Source of the DNA: Clostridium sp.
GTDB taxonomy: Bacteria; Bacillota; Clostridia; Clostridiales; Clostridiaceae
Length of the DNA: 64,000 bases
Assembly (NCBI RefSeq): GCF_022482905.1
Contig: NZ_JAKVOI010000001.1
Coordinates: forward strand, 2,419,958-2,483,957
Reading direction: 5' to 3'
A model generated the notes under the pieces. The model made no database searches and was not told where the DNA came from. It was given only the letters and a program-made list of their open reading frames with translations. Below are positions 1-8,732 of the stretch, piece after piece. A program made the translations under genes and the position numbers. How positions within the stretch are numbered: position 1 is the stretch's first letter; every line of letters starts with the position of its first letter.

Positions 1-1370
1 TTCAGAACATAATTCAAAAATCAGAGGAAAGGCTGGGATATTGTTTTACGGATCAAGCCTTTATAAACCTGATTGTACACATTGCAATAACTCTTGAAAG
101 AGCAAAATTCAATAAAAAAATCGACATGGAGCATGACTATTTTAAAAATATAAAAATAAATAAGGAATATGAAATTGCGAAGTGGGTCGTGAATGAATTG
201 AACAGAGAATTTGATCTGAAGATACCGGAAGAAGAAAGCGCCTATATATGTCTTCACATGCTCGGTGCAAAAATACAGCACAATATATATCCTGGCAATT
301 TGAATGAGATAATCAGCTCAAAAAAGGAAATAAATGTTGAAATAGCACGAGAAATTATAAATCTTGTAAGCGATATATTGGATGTAGACTTGAGAAATGA
401 CAAACTTCTTCTGGCTAATCTATCCATTCACCTGAGAACAACCATAATAAGGCTCAAGTATAAACTTCAACTCAGGAACCCTCTCCTTAAAAAAATAAAA
501 AATGAATATTTAAGCATATTTGGTGCTACATATTCCTGCAGTATCATATTTGAAAAAAGACTTGGGATAGCAATAAATGAAGACGAAATCGGATATATAT
601 GCCTTCATATCGCAGCTGCAATAGAAAGATTAAATGACAAGATAAAGGTTGTAGTAATCTGTTCCAGCGGCATAGGTACATCACAGATAATAGCAACAAG
701 ATTGAAAAAGAACTTTCCCCAGATGGATGTAACCGGTATACTCCCATTAAGATATCTTACAGATGATATAATCGACAACAATGATCTCATTGTAAGTACT
801 GTACCTATGGAAATACAAAATAAAAAAATCATATACACTGGTACGTTTCTTGATGAAACAGATATAGAAAAAATAAAAAATCATATTGAAGGCACAATCC
901 ATAGTTATGGACAGATTCAAAACAGCAGTTTTCAAAACATAATATCATATGATTATTGCTTTATTGATGATGGTTCCTCCTCCTACCTTGATACAATAAA
1001 AAAATATGCCGACATAATGGAGAAAAATAATATAGGCAGAGAGGGCTTTTCTGCTAATATATTATCAAGAGAACAAATATCATCCACAATAATCGGCAAG
1101 GGGATAGCAATACCCCACTCAAATGAGAAATTTATTTTATCTCCAAAAATATGCATAATAAAATTAAATACTCCGGTTGTCTGGAAAGATGAATATATAG
1201 ATCTTATCTTCATACTTGCTTTGAAGTTCAAAAATATAAACAATACCAAATTGTTTTTTAAAAACTTTTATTCACTTCTTGACGATGAAAACCTCATCAG
1301 CCAGATCAAACGGTCCACAAGTAAAGAAAAAATACTGTCTTTCTTTTTAAATCTCAATAACAAAAAGTAA
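1..1370 (+). CDS. PRD-domain PTS-controlled transcription regulator (5' partial)
   Basis: The reading frame is open from base 3, well before the first ATG at 126, so the gene starts outside the window; at least 455 residues are present. The visible part starts inside a PRD (PTS regulation domain). A second PRD follows, with histidine-containing stretches such as CLHMLGA and GYICLHIAAA. Next comes a Gat-type EIIB-like domain with the phosphocysteine motif VVVICSSGIGTS, and then a fructose/mannitol-type EIIA-like domain with IAIPHSNE as the phospho-His site. This is the layout of MtlR/LicR/ManR-type activators, whose activity is set by PTS phosphorylation. The N-terminal DNA-binding part is not visible. 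It converges on the fructose-type PTS operon that ends at 1412 and is the natural candidate to regulate it, though that is inference from position. Confidence 0.9.
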   Translation, partial: QNIIQKSEERLGYCFTDQAFINLIVHIAITLERAKFNKKIDMEHDYFKNIKINKEYEIAKWVVNELNREFDLKIPEEESAYICLHMLGAKIQHNIYPGNLNEIISSKKEINVEIAREIINLVSDILDVDLRNDKLLLANLSIHLRTTIIRLKYKLQLRNPLLKKIKNEYLSIFGATYSCSIIFEKRLGIAINEDEIGYICLHIAAAIERLNDKIKVVVICSSGIGTSQIIATRLKKNFPQMDVTGILPLRYLTDDIIDNNDLIVSTVPMEIQNKKIIYTGTFLDETDIEKIKNHIEGTIHSYGQIQNSSFQNIISYDYCFIDDGSSSYLDTIKKYADIMEKNNIGREGFSANILSREQISSTIIGKGIAIPHSNEKFILSPKICIIKLNTPVVWKDEYIDLIFILALKFKNINNTKLFFKNFYSLLDDENLISQIKRSTSKEKILSFFLNLNNKK

Positions 1371-1394
1371 AGCTCCAACAATATGGGAGCTTTA
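1368..1394. terminator. Bidirectional terminator between convergent genes
   Basis: A perfect 9-bp stem (TAAAGCTCC, 1368-1376, with GGAGCTTTA, 1386-1394) and a 9-nt loop overlaps the stop codon of the PRD regulator. It lies between that gene and the convergent PHP phosphatase gene. Confidence 0.7.
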
Positions 1395-1411
1395 CTTCAT
1401 CTGCCAGTACA

Positions 1412-2206
1412 CTATTCTATTTTTATGCATTCAGGTTTTCTATTCTGAAATTTAAAAATATACCTGAAATTCAACATTTTCAACATATCCAAAACCGTAA
1501 AATAATTGTTTGCAATATTGTCGCAGTCATGCGAATCAGAACCTACAGTAATTATTTCCCCACCAAGTTCTCCATATAGTCTTACAGCATCAAAAGATGG
1601 ATAAGGCTCTTTTACTTCATTCCTAAAACCCGAAGTATTGATTTCAATTCCTATTCCTCTGTCAACAGCTTTTTTCAATATACCTGCCATCAATTCTTTA
1701 TAATCTGAAAAGCAGTAATTCCCAAAATCATGATAGGCATATCTCTTCATTAAATCCAAATGCCCTATTACATCTATATCGGAATTACAAACCATCTTAT
1801 AAATTTCTTCAAAATAATCCCTATATATGCGATCTTTTTGTCCACCCTCAATATACAGTCTCAGCTTTAAACTATTTATATTGTGTACGGAACCTATTAT
1901 AAAATCGAGATCCATACCTTCAAGCTTTTCTTTCAAAGAATCCCTGAACAAATGCGGTTCTCCTATTTCAAGTCCTTTTCTGATATTCAGCCTGTTTTCA
2001 AAAAGTTCTCTGCTCCTGTCTATATCCCTGCTGTATCCATCATAATTCAGAACATCAAAGCTGACATCCCTGGGGTCAACACTAAAATGCTCCGTAAAAC
2101 AAATTTCGTATACTCCCAATTTTGCTGCACTCCTGCATATATCCTCGACACTCGCTTTTCCATCAAATGAATTACAGGAATGAATATGATAGTCAACAAC
2201 TTTCAT
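1412..2206 (-). CDS. PHP-family phosphatase, histidinol-phosphatase (HisJ/HisK)-like
   Basis: 264 residues. The N-terminus VDYHIHSCNSFDG is the first metal-binding motif of the PHP superfamily. Further metal-ligand motifs are FTEHFS (around 38), GSVHN (around 106), GHLDLMKRYA (around 150) and VGSDSHDC near the end. The family hydrolyses phosphate monoesters with a metal cluster, and the classical member makes histidinol from histidinol phosphate. No other his gene is nearby. It is the last gene of an operon with a fructose-type PTS and a GatZ-like protein, 24 bp after the latter, so a sugar-phosphate substrate is as likely as histidinol phosphate. The start ATG has an AGAGAAGTGAT ribosome binding site. 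Confidence 0.85.
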   Translation of the reverse strand: MKVVDYHIHSCNSFDGKASVEDICRSAAKLGVYEICFTEHFSVDPRDVSFDVLNYDGYSRDIDRSRELFENRLNIRKGLEIGEPHLFRDSLKEKLEGMDLDFIIGSVHNINSLKLRLYIEGGQKDRIYRDYFEEIYKMVCNSDIDVIGHLDLMKRYAYHDFGNYCFSDYKELMAGILKKAVDRGIGIEINTSGFRNEVKEPYPSFDAVRLYGELGGEIITVGSDSHDCDNIANNYFTVLDMLKMLNFRYIFKFQNRKPECIKIE

Positions 2207-2230
2207 ATCATCACTTCTCTTTTATATTAT

Positions 2231-3493
2231 CTACTTACTCAATATTCTTGAAGTAAATCCTTCCATATTGAAGCATTGTACATACCTGTCTATGGACTCC
2301 TGTATTTTATATACAACATATTTCTCGCCGTCAATTCCAACCTGAGCCAGACTGCTGAACAAATTTTCAATTTCAGCCTTAACTACATCGTTATTAAAAG
2401 TATAATGTCCGCTTATCTGCGTTATTTGTTTTGTGAGCTCCCTGTCTTTCAATATTTCTTCTGTAGGTTTACTTGCAGTGTCATCAACCACCCATTTTTC
2501 CCATTTTCTGCACTTTACAGCTTCCTCTTCTATTACATTCTTAAGGTTGGATTTTTTGTTGATTAGTCCCTGACTATAAAGTCCATCTTCAACCTCTATC
2601 AACTTCAAATAGGCCTCCGTTTCAACAGTACCAAATTCAGGTGCAACATTCATGGCTGTAATTCCAAGAGACGGATGTTGAAGCAGCAGTGCTTCATCCA
2701 GATAATCCCCATTATGTTCCTTTAATCCTACGCTGTACTTTTTAGCGGTATCGGAAAGCTGTTTTGAAGTTTTAGCATCAAAATGTCCTACATTTTCGGT
2801 TAATCTTGTAAGAGTACCAGTTTGGCCAACTATAAAACATGGATGCGGCAGATTTCTGCTATCCAGTTCTTCTGTCAATTTTTTAATAAATATATCATAA
2901 GACTCTGTAGAGGTCAACCCTCCATTGGTTTCTTCAGTTCCAACCTCATAACTTATAGCCGGCAGTCCCCTTTTATTTCTCTCATCTTCTACATATTGTA
3001 TAAGTTCTACAGTTCTTCTCAAAACTACATCCATATCTATTACTTTTCCAACAACATATGGATCCTTTGTGGGGTCTATATGCAAAAGGTCAAAACCATT
3101 TATCAAATCTTCAAGATATGATTGTTTACCTAATTTCATTGCTTCCTCTTCAGGCAAATGTGCATTTCTCTCATTGTCCCTCTGCCAAGGACCGCCATGA
3201 TCACGGCACAGGAAGTACAATCCATCAAATCCAACTTCTTCAGCGACACCTTTAATTGCATCGGAAAATCCTTTCTGGTCCCAATTGCAAACGTATCCTC
3301 CTCCCAGTTCCTTCGCATCCACCTGATTTCTGCTTGCTATGAACATAACCGGGAAATCCTTCTTTTTTGCCAAAAGCATGGTTGCCTTTATAAGCAGCTT
3401 CGACATAGGTCCTATACCAAGTAATGTACCCTTCTCTTTCCCTTCAAAACTCAGCGACTTTTTGACTAGATCTGTTAAACTTATTTTACTCAT
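2231..3493 (-). CDS. GatZ/KbaZ-family class II tagatose-bisphosphate aldolase accessory subunit
   Basis: 420 residues from the chosen ATG at 3493, which has AGGAGG seven bases upstream; the 23 codons upstream of it in the same frame run through a hairpin and are not coding. The sequence has the family marks LLGIGPMSK, FIASRNQVDAKELGGGYVC, FLCRDHGGPWQRD and a C-terminal TFNNDVVKAEIENLF region. GatZ/KbaZ proteins have a TIM-barrel fold and stabilise or activate the catalytic GatY/KbaY aldolase. Here it lies in a fructose-type PTS operon, while a GatY-like catalytic protein is encoded in the next operon (6707-7561). Whether it works with that partner, or alone on another sugar phosphate, cannot be told from the sequence. 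Confidence 0.85.
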   Translation of the reverse strand: MSKISLTDLVKKSLSFEGKEKGTLLGIGPMSKLLIKATMLLAKKKDFPVMFIASRNQVDAKELGGGYVCNWDQKGFSDAIKGVAEEVGFDGLYFLCRDHGGPWQRDNERNAHLPEEEAMKLGKQSYLEDLINGFDLLHIDPTKDPYVVGKVIDMDVVLRRTVELIQYVEDERNKRGLPAISYEVGTEETNGGLTSTESYDIFIKKLTEELDSRNLPHPCFIVGQTGTLTRLTENVGHFDAKTSKQLSDTAKKYSVGLKEHNGDYLDEALLLQHPSLGITAMNVAPEFGTVETEAYLKLIEVEDGLYSQGLINKKSNLKNVIEEEAVKCRKWEKWVVDDTASKPTEEILKDRELTKQITQISGHYTFNNDVVKAEIENLFSSLAQVGIDGEKYVVYKIQESIDRYVQCFNMEGFTSRILSK

Positions 3494-3534
3494 ACCAAGA
3501 CCTCCTGTAATATTTTGTAAATTATTATAGCTTA

Positions 3535-3576
3535 AATATAGTAAATAGTTATAATATTTCAACTATTTACTATATT
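3535..3576 (-). other. Perfect 16-bp inverted repeat in the IIB-gatZ-like intergenic gap
   Basis: Arms 3535-3550 and 3561-3576 are perfect reverse complements with a 10-nt loop. The arms are AT-rich (core TAGTAAATAGT) and no T-run follows on the minus strand, so it is not a standard terminator. It may be an mRNA processing or stabilising hairpin, or a protein site. Confidence 0.5.
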
Positions 3577-3583
3577 TTGTTAA

Positions 3584-3904
3584 TTACTTTTTACTATTGA
3601 CCAGATGCTCTTCCAGCTTTTTCACCATGGCATCCGATTTTTTGATAGCATTTCCAGCTGTGACTCTTACAATTGACTTGCCTTTAAATCTACCTTCGTC
3701 TTTTATTGCAACATCCTTGGTCAATATTACATAATCGGCATTCTTTATCTCATCTTCAGTGAGTTTATTCTCCACACCTATTGAACCCTGAGTTTCAACC
3801 CTGACATTGTGTCCTGCTGCTTTAAAAGCTTTCTCTATTGCCTCTGCCGCCATGTAGGTATGGGCAACTCCTGAAGGACATGATGTAACTGCAACTACAT
3901 TCAT
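3584..3904 (-). CDS. PTS fructose-family IIB component
   Basis: 106 residues. The N-terminus VVAVTSCPSGVAHTYMAAEA is the IIB-fructose signature, with Cys9 (in TSCPSG) as the expected phosphocysteine, followed by VRVETQGSIG. The family moves phosphate from IIA to the incoming sugar, acting in the cytoplasm with the IIC permease. It lies directly downstream of IIC (30-bp gap) and upstream of the GatZ-like gene. IIA, IIB and IIC are separate proteins here rather than one FruA fusion. Sugar specificity cannot be assigned; the company of a GatZ-like protein instead of a 1-phosphofructokinase argues against plain fructose. Confidence 0.93.
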   Translation of the reverse strand: MNVVAVTSCPSGVAHTYMAAEAIEKAFKAAGHNVRVETQGSIGVENKLTEDEIKNADYVILTKDVAIKDEGRFKGKSIVRVTAGNAIKKSDAMVKKLEEHLVNSKK

Positions 3905-3933
3905 TCAAATCACCTCTCCAAAATCATTTATAT

Positions 3934-4992
3934 TTATTCAAAATCCAAATCTATATCGTCCGAGTCGTCATCATTATCGGAAGATTCAACGACTTGGTCT
4001 GCAGGCTTTTTCAATATGCTTACCATAAGTGCTGTAACTATTACTCCTACTACAACTGCAATAAAGTATCCAATTCTATTTCCCACTATAGGAAGTACTA
4101 TCAGGCCTCCCCAAGGTGCGTGGTTTGTAGCTCCGAAAAACAGTGATATTACTGAAGAAACTGCTCCTCCAACCATTATTGAAGGTATTACTCTTATTGG
4201 GTCTGCTGCGGCAAAAGGAATTGCTCCTTCTGATATACCTATACAGCCCATTATAAGCGCCGCTTTTCCGGCTTCTCTTTCTTCGGTGCTGAATTTCTTT
4301 TTGAACAGCAATGATGCCAATCCAAGTCCAAGTGGTGGTGTACAAACTGGTACTGCCACTGCTGCCATCAATTCAGGATGTGTCTGTATAAGTGCAACTG
4401 CAAAGAAAAATGCTGTTTTATTCAGAGGTCCGCCCATATCGAAGGTTATCATTGCACCAAGTATGATACCGAGAATTACCTTTGAACTTCCCTGCATACC
4501 TTTAAGCCATATGTTCAATGCAGCCATCAGATCTGCTATAGGCTGGCCTAAAAACAATACTATTATGCTTCCTGCTATAAAAGTTCCTACAAGTGGAATT
4601 ATAAATATGGGCATTACAGAACGCATTACATCAGGTACCTTTATTTTCTTCAAATAATAAACAATTATACCTGCCAGCAGTCCGGCTATCATACCTCCGA
4701 GAAATCCACCACCTTTGGCATTTGCAAGATATGCCGCAATCATTCCGGGTCCGATTCCAGGTTTGTCAACCATTGAATATGCAATAAATCCACCCAATAC
4801 CGGAACAAACAATGTCAATCCCGCTATCCCTATATCGGAAAGTGATTTCAAAAATCCTGTTTTAGGAACAGCTGCCTGGCCGGAAAGCATTACCGATACT
4901 GCAAGTAAAACTCCTCCTGCAACAACAAAGGGTATCATGTATGAAACACCAGTCAGCAAGTGTTTTTTAGTATCTTTCAATAGTTCTAACAT
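3934..4992 (-). CDS. PTS fructose-family IIC membrane component
   Basis: 352 residues from the ATG at 4992, which has GGAGG eight bases upstream; an in-frame ATG at 5013 lies upstream of that site and is unlikely. It is a multi-span membrane protein, with hydrophobic segments such as GVSYMIPFVVAGGVLLA, GFLGGMIAGLLAGIIVYYL and IAVVVGVIVTALMVSIL. It has the conserved IIC-fructose stretches FDMGGPLNKTAFFF, ISEGAIPFAAADP and TNHAPWGG. The C-terminus is a short acidic tail rich in Asp. It forms the sugar channel and receives phosphate through the IIB protein encoded just downstream. Confidence 0.93.
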   Translation of the reverse strand: MLELLKDTKKHLLTGVSYMIPFVVAGGVLLAVSVMLSGQAAVPKTGFLKSLSDIGIAGLTLFVPVLGGFIAYSMVDKPGIGPGMIAAYLANAKGGGFLGGMIAGLLAGIIVYYLKKIKVPDVMRSVMPIFIIPLVGTFIAGSIIVLFLGQPIADLMAALNIWLKGMQGSSKVILGIILGAMITFDMGGPLNKTAFFFAVALIQTHPELMAAVAVPVCTPPLGLGLASLLFKKKFSTEEREAGKAALIMGCIGISEGAIPFAAADPIRVIPSIMVGGAVSSVISLFFGATNHAPWGGLIVLPIVGNRIGYFIAVVVGVIVTALMVSILKKPADQVVESSDNDDDSDDIDLDFE

Positions 4993-5054
4993 TTTCTCTA
5001 CCTCCATGATCAAAATTTGTATTAAAATATGAAAAATTTATAATTATGTCCTGG

Positions 5055-5510
5055 TTAAATTTTATCAAAAACGTCCGAGAACAGCTTCAAAAGTCCCTGT
5101 TTGCTATTTATTTTAAGCAAATTTTCTCTAAAAGATTCATCAAGTAGTTTCCTTGACAATGCAGCCAGTATTTTCAAATGTTCATTTGAAGCGGCTTCTT
5201 CAGGAACTGCCAGTAAAAATACCGCCTGAACAGGTTTGTCGTCCAGAGATTCCCATTCGACTTCTCCAGTCAATCTTCCAAAAGCAATAGTTGGTATTTT
5301 AACTGCACTGCATTTTCCATGAGGTATGGCTATTCCAAACCCAATTCCCGTAGAAGTCATATTCTCCCTGTCCAAAACCTGGGAAACATACTTTTCATAA
5401 TCGTTCAATCTATTCTCCTTGTCTATTAGACCTGCCAGCTCTCTTATTATTTCTTCCTTTTTATTTTTCTCAATATCAAGTTTTATCAGCTTCTCATTTA
5501 TAAGATCCAT
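5055..5510 (-). CDS. PTS fructose/mannitol-family IIA component
   Basis: 151 residues with the EIIA type-2 fold marks: RENMTSTGIGFGIAIPHGK, where the His of IPHGK is the expected phosphoacceptor, and HLKILAALSRKLLD. It is the first gene of the minus-strand operon IIA-IIC-IIB-GatZ-like-PHP. About 270 bp separate it from the lacC gene, with a terminator in between (5722-5762), so the two operons appear to be separate transcription units. Confidence 0.93.
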   Translation of the reverse strand: MDLINEKLIKLDIEKNKKEEIIRELAGLIDKENRLNDYEKYVSQVLDRENMTSTGIGFGIAIPHGKCSAVKIPTIAFGRLTGEVEWESLDDKPVQAVFLLAVPEEAASNEHLKILAALSRKLLDESFRENLLKINSKQGLLKLFSDVFDKI

Positions 5511-5721
5511 TTTATAATTCCCCTTTCCGCATATACTGACATTTTCTTTCTTTTCTGCCTTAACTCTTACTGTAATTAAATATTATCATGTAATCGTTTT
5601 TCAGTATATACATCAATATATCAAAAGCTTTACACATTATTGTGGAAGTTCCAGATAATCAGACAATATCAGGCACATATAGTTTTTATATTCACCATTT
5701 CTTAAAATTTTTTTGAAATAA

Positions 5722-5768
5722 AAATGTACCTAAACTCGATTTACACAAGTTTAGGCACATTTTTTACT
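5722..5768. terminator. Terminator of the gat-lac operon
   Basis: Stem 5722-5736 with 5748-5762 (core CCTAAACT / AGTTTAGG, one internal mismatch), flanked by T-runs on both strands. It lies just past the stop codon of the LacC-type kinase on the minus strand. The rest of the gap up to 5510 is AT-rich and shows no gene. Confidence 0.75.
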
Positions 5769-5783
5769 TAAATCACACCCATG

Positions 5784-6710
5784 TTAAATTCTACTAATCT
5801 TAACCTTTTTCATCATTTCTTTGACCTCTTTAACTTCTATCCATCCTGTTTTTTTAGTCATTGCATTAACTGTTCCACATGCGGTGCCAAGTGCTATTGT
5901 ATCTTCAATGGAATAATTTCTTTCTATTCCAACTGCAAATCCTCCTACCAACGAATCACCTGAGCCCACAGGATTTACCGCCTCTACATCTGGAACGGTT
6001 ACTCTGAACAAATTATTATCAAAACATACAAATGAACCATCTGCACCTAAAGACACAACAATACATTTTATTCCACTTTTATTCAAAGTTTTCATATGTT
6101 TTATAATGTCCTTATGATTCACTATTGGTTTTCCCAGTAACATTTCCAGTTCTTCTATATTAGGTTTTATCAAATATGGCTTTGCTTTTATTCCTTCTTC
6201 TAATAATTTCCCATTTGTATCCAATAAAAACTTCTTATTATTTTTGTTTGCCTTCTCTATAAGCTCTTCATATATATTTTTAGAAATATTTTTTGGAACA
6301 CTTCCTGATGCCACTATAATTCTTGAATCAGCAAGCAATCTTTCATAGAGTTTCATGAAGCTTTCCTGTTCTTCTTGCGTAACAATTGGTCCCGGCTCCA
6401 AAATTTCAGTTTGTACTAAATCATCTGTTATAAAGGCCAGACATTCTCTTGTTGAATCCTTAATTTTTACAAAGCAATTTTTTATCCCAATTTTTTGAAG
6501 TTCGGCCTCTATAAACTCACCTGTCTTTCCTCCGGAATATCCAGTTACTATACTATCCTGGCCTAATATATGTGCTATATTTGCGACATGAATACCTTTC
6601 CCACCTGCTGTATTTTCTACAGATCTCGCCCTCATTACCTTCCCTTTTACTATATCTTTTATTTCATATCTTTTATCTACAGATGCATTTAAATTTACAA
6701 TTGTAATCAA
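5784..6710 (-). CDS. lacC: Tagatose-6-phosphate kinase (PfkB family, LacC-type)
   Basis: 308 residues from a TTG at 6710. I chose this start because the family begins MI-TVTLN-A-D and the TTG gives exactly MITIVNLNASVDKRY. The TTG overlaps the aldolase stop as TTGA, with GGGAG upstream. An ATG at 6731 would add seven residues with no counterpart in the family. PfkB marks are NTAGGKGIHVANIAHILG, the C-terminal NPVGSGDSLVGGFA with the catalytic Asp, and DTNGK/KPNIEELE. It phosphorylates tagatose-6-phosphate to tagatose-1,6-bisphosphate, the substrate of the upstream-encoded aldolase. 1-phosphofructokinase is a close relative, but the lacAB-gatY context favours LacC. Confidence 0.85.
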   Translation of the reverse strand: MITIVNLNASVDKRYEIKDIVKGKVMRARSVENTAGGKGIHVANIAHILGQDSIVTGYSGGKTGEFIEAELQKIGIKNCFVKIKDSTRECLAFITDDLVQTEILEPGPIVTQEEQESFMKLYERLLADSRIIVASGSVPKNISKNIYEELIEKANKNNKKFLLDTNGKLLEEGIKAKPYLIKPNIEELEMLLGKPIVNHKDIIKHMKTLNKSGIKCIVVSLGADGSFVCFDNNLFRVTVPDVEAVNPVGSGDSLVGGFAVGIERNYSIEDTIALGTACGTVNAMTKKTGWIEVKEVKEMMKKVKISRI

Positions 6711-7561
6711 GCTTTTCCATTGCTCCCACACATCATAATTTTATTGATGACAATTTGCTTCATTGCTTTCTTTCCCGGAGTCATGTAATTTCTAGGGTCA
6801 TTTGCATCTGGATTATTTTTGAAATACTCTTTAACTGCATTTGAAAAAGGTATTTTTAAATCTGTTGCTATATTTACTTTACATATACCCAGTTCAATTG
6901 CCTTCTTTACTAAATTCTCGGGAACATCGGAAGCTCCATGAAGTACTAGAGGTACGGATACTTTCTCTTTTATTTTTTTAAGTCTTTCAAAATCGAGTTT
7001 TGGTTCCGCTTTATACAGTCCATGTGCCGTTCCAATAGCAACTGCCAAAGAATCAATACCTGTCTTTTCAACAAATTCCCGAGCTGCATCCGGGTCTGTA
7101 TAAGCTATGTCTTCATCTCTAACTGCAATATTTTCTTCTCTGCCGCCAAGCATGCCAAGTTCCGCTTCTACAACAGTCCCACTCAAATGGGCATATTCCA
7201 CAACTTCTCTTGTAATTTCTATGTTTTCCTCAAATTGTAATTTTGACGCATCTATCATAGCTGAGGTAAATCCGACATCTATGCAGTGCTTGATCTTGTC
7301 TACATTTTCAAAATGATCCAGATGCATAGCAAATGGAATATTTCTATATTTTAATGCAGCACATTTGGCAATTGACATCAAGTAATCTTCTCCACTATAA
7401 TCTATAGTTCCAGGTGTTCCTGCAATTATTACAGGTGAATTCAACTCTGAAGCGGTTTCTATTACAACTCTAAAAGTTTCAAGGTTGTGTATATTGAATG
7501 CAGGAACTGCATATTTCTCTTTCTCAGCTTTTATCAGCAATCCTTTTGTTGTAATTAACAT
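6707..7561 (-). CDS. gatY: Tagatose-1,6-bisphosphate aldolase, class II (GatY/KbaY-type)
   Basis: 284 residues, the same length as E. coli GatY. It shares long family stretches: YAVPAFNIHNLET, VIIAGTPGT, MHLDHFE (metal-binding His), MIDASKL, VEAELGMLGG, GIDSLAVAIGTAHG (His) and LVLHGASD (His), then KVNIATDLK. It cleaves tagatose-1,6-bisphosphate to dihydroxyacetone phosphate and glyceraldehyde-3-phosphate. It lies between lacB and lacC and overlaps lacC by a TTGA junction, so translation is probably coupled. Lactic-acid bacteria use a class I LacD in this position; here a class II enzyme takes the place. A GatZ-like accessory subunit is encoded in the neighbouring operon. Fructose-bisphosphate aldolase is the alternative reading. 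Confidence 0.88.
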   Translation of the reverse strand: MLITTKGLLIKAEKEKYAVPAFNIHNLETFRVVIETASELNSPVIIAGTPGTIDYSGEDYLMSIAKCAALKYRNIPFAMHLDHFENVDKIKHCIDVGFTSAMIDASKLQFEENIEITREVVEYAHLSGTVVEAELGMLGGREENIAVRDEDIAYTDPDAAREFVEKTGIDSLAVAIGTAHGLYKAEPKLDFERLKKIKEKVSVPLVLHGASDVPENLVKKAIELGICKVNIATDLKIPFSNAVKEYFKNNPDANDPRNYMTPGKKAMKQIVINKIMMCGSNGKA

Positions 7562-7603
7562 AATTTAATTACCTTCCCTTCACCATTTATCCGCATTAAA
7601 ATA

Positions 7604-8125
7604 CTACTCTTTTGGATAACCTCCATTATTCCATTTATCAATGAATTCATCAAAGAAATGTTCATTACCAAATTGTCCACTATCATCACTTATCAAACCA
7701 TCTATCTCTTTTATTATTTCAATATTTTCTTTGGTAGGCTTGTACTCTGATTCAAGAAAAACATCTATAATATTTTCAATAATCCCTATTCCTGTTATTC
7801 TGCCTCCAAACGCTATAACATTGGCATTTAGGTATTCTTTTGCATATCTTGCTGTAGTGACATCTCTTACTAATGCTGCTCTTACTCCCTTTACTTTATT
7901 AACCGAGTTTGATATTCCCACCCCTGTTCCACACAAAACTATTCCTAAATCAGCCTCTTTTGAAATAACTTTTTCAGCCGTCTTTTTACCGAATATAGGG
8001 TAATGGGTTCTTACAAAATCATAAGTACCATTATCAATAACCTCATGGCCTTTTGACTTTAAATATTGTGAAATCTTCATTTTAATATCTGGAACTATAT
8101 GATCACTGCCAAGCGAAATTATCAT
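7604..8125 (-). CDS. lacB: Galactose-6-phosphate isomerase subunit LacB
   Basis: 173 residues, close to the usual 171. RpiB/LacB fold: [13 protein letters not shown] at the N-terminus, [16 protein letters not shown] with the Cys of the active-site loop, [24 protein letters not shown], and FGGRITG. The C-terminal extension (from about residue 145) is typical of LacB rather than RpiB. Together with LacA it converts galactose-6-phosphate to tagatose-6-phosphate. It lies 23 bp after lacA and 42 bp before the aldolase gene. Confidence 0.93.
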   Translation of the reverse strand: MIISLGSDHIVPDIKMKISQYLKSKGHEVIDNGTYDFVRTHYPIFGKKTAEKVISKEADLGIVLCGTGVGISNSVNKVKGVRAALVRDVTTARYAKEYLNANVIAFGGRITGIGIIENIIDVFLESEYKPTKENIEIIKEIDGLISDDSGQFGNEHFFDEFIDKWNNGGYPKE

Positions 8126-8148
8126 TGTTAATACCTCCTAAGTTTTAT

Positions 8149-8577
8149 TTATAACATTTTATTCAACATATCAATTCTTATTTGGTGTCTTCCACCTGCA
8201 TATTTTTCATTCAAATATGCATCCAAAATTGCTTCAGCAATCTTTTTGCCCACAATTCCAGCTCCAATTGTAATCATATTTGCAGAGTTGTGCTGACTTG
8301 TCATTTTTGCTGAGTGTTCATCTGATACTTCTGCACAAATTATCCCCTTGTGTTTACAGCCAACCATAAATGAACCAGCTCCATATTGGTCAATTGCTAT
8401 TCCCCTCTCAACATCTTTGTTTAAAATCGATTTTGCAACAAATTTTGATGACTGGACAAAATTAAGCCCTCTCTCAGGTGTCTTATCAATTACCTCATAA
8501 CCTTTGCCCTTTAAATAATTTTTTAAATATTCTTTTAATTCAAAGCCATCTGTATCTGATCCAATTGCTACTTTCAT
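8149..8577 (-). CDS. lacA: Galactose-6-phosphate isomerase subunit LacA
   Basis: 142 residues from the ATG at 8577, which has GGAG and a suitable spacer; this is the normal LacA length. An in-frame GTG/ATG extension to 8595 would start upstream of the ribosome binding site. Family marks: KVAIGSDTDGFELK, RGIAIDQYGAGSFM, EVSDEHSAKMTSQHNSANMITIGAGIVG and YAGGRHQIRIDML. The position of the active-site Cys in LacB is not Cys here (IDQYGAGS), as expected for the LacA partner of the heteromer. First of the four catabolic genes lacA-lacB-gatY-lacC. Confidence 0.93.
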   Translation of the reverse strand: MKVAIGSDTDGFELKEYLKNYLKGKGYEVIDKTPERGLNFVQSSKFVAKSILNKDVERGIAIDQYGAGSFMVGCKHKGIICAEVSDEHSAKMTSQHNSANMITIGAGIVGKKIAEAILDAYLNEKYAGGRHQIRIDMLNKML

Positions 8578-8690
8578 AAAATTTCTCCTTCCCAATCAAT
8601 TTTTATTAATTGTTTTATTTTTACTGTGTAATACAAATGTGATATAATGAAAATGGTTATTTTTCTACAAAAGATTAAAATAATCATTTT

Positions 8691-8722
8691 TCATATCATT
8701 ACATGCCAGTGTAATGATATGA
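8691..8722. other. 13-bp perfect inverted repeat between the repressor and lacA
   Basis: Arms 8691-8703 and 8710-8722 (core CATATCATTACA / TGTAATGATATG) with the loop TGCCAG. It lies in the 155-bp gap between the DeoR-type gene and lacA, with no long T-run on the minus strand. It may be a partial terminator or attenuator that separates PTS/repressor expression from lacA, or a protein site. A weak minus-strand promoter (TTGTAG, 17 bp, TTATAT) lies just downstream of it. Confidence 0.5.
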
Positions 8723-8732
8723 TATTTTTGAT

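Noticed and set aside
4016-4657. 213-codon open frame opposite the PTS IIC gene
   Set aside because: Antisense shadow of a well-supported membrane protein gene; no ribosome binding site and no recognisable domain.
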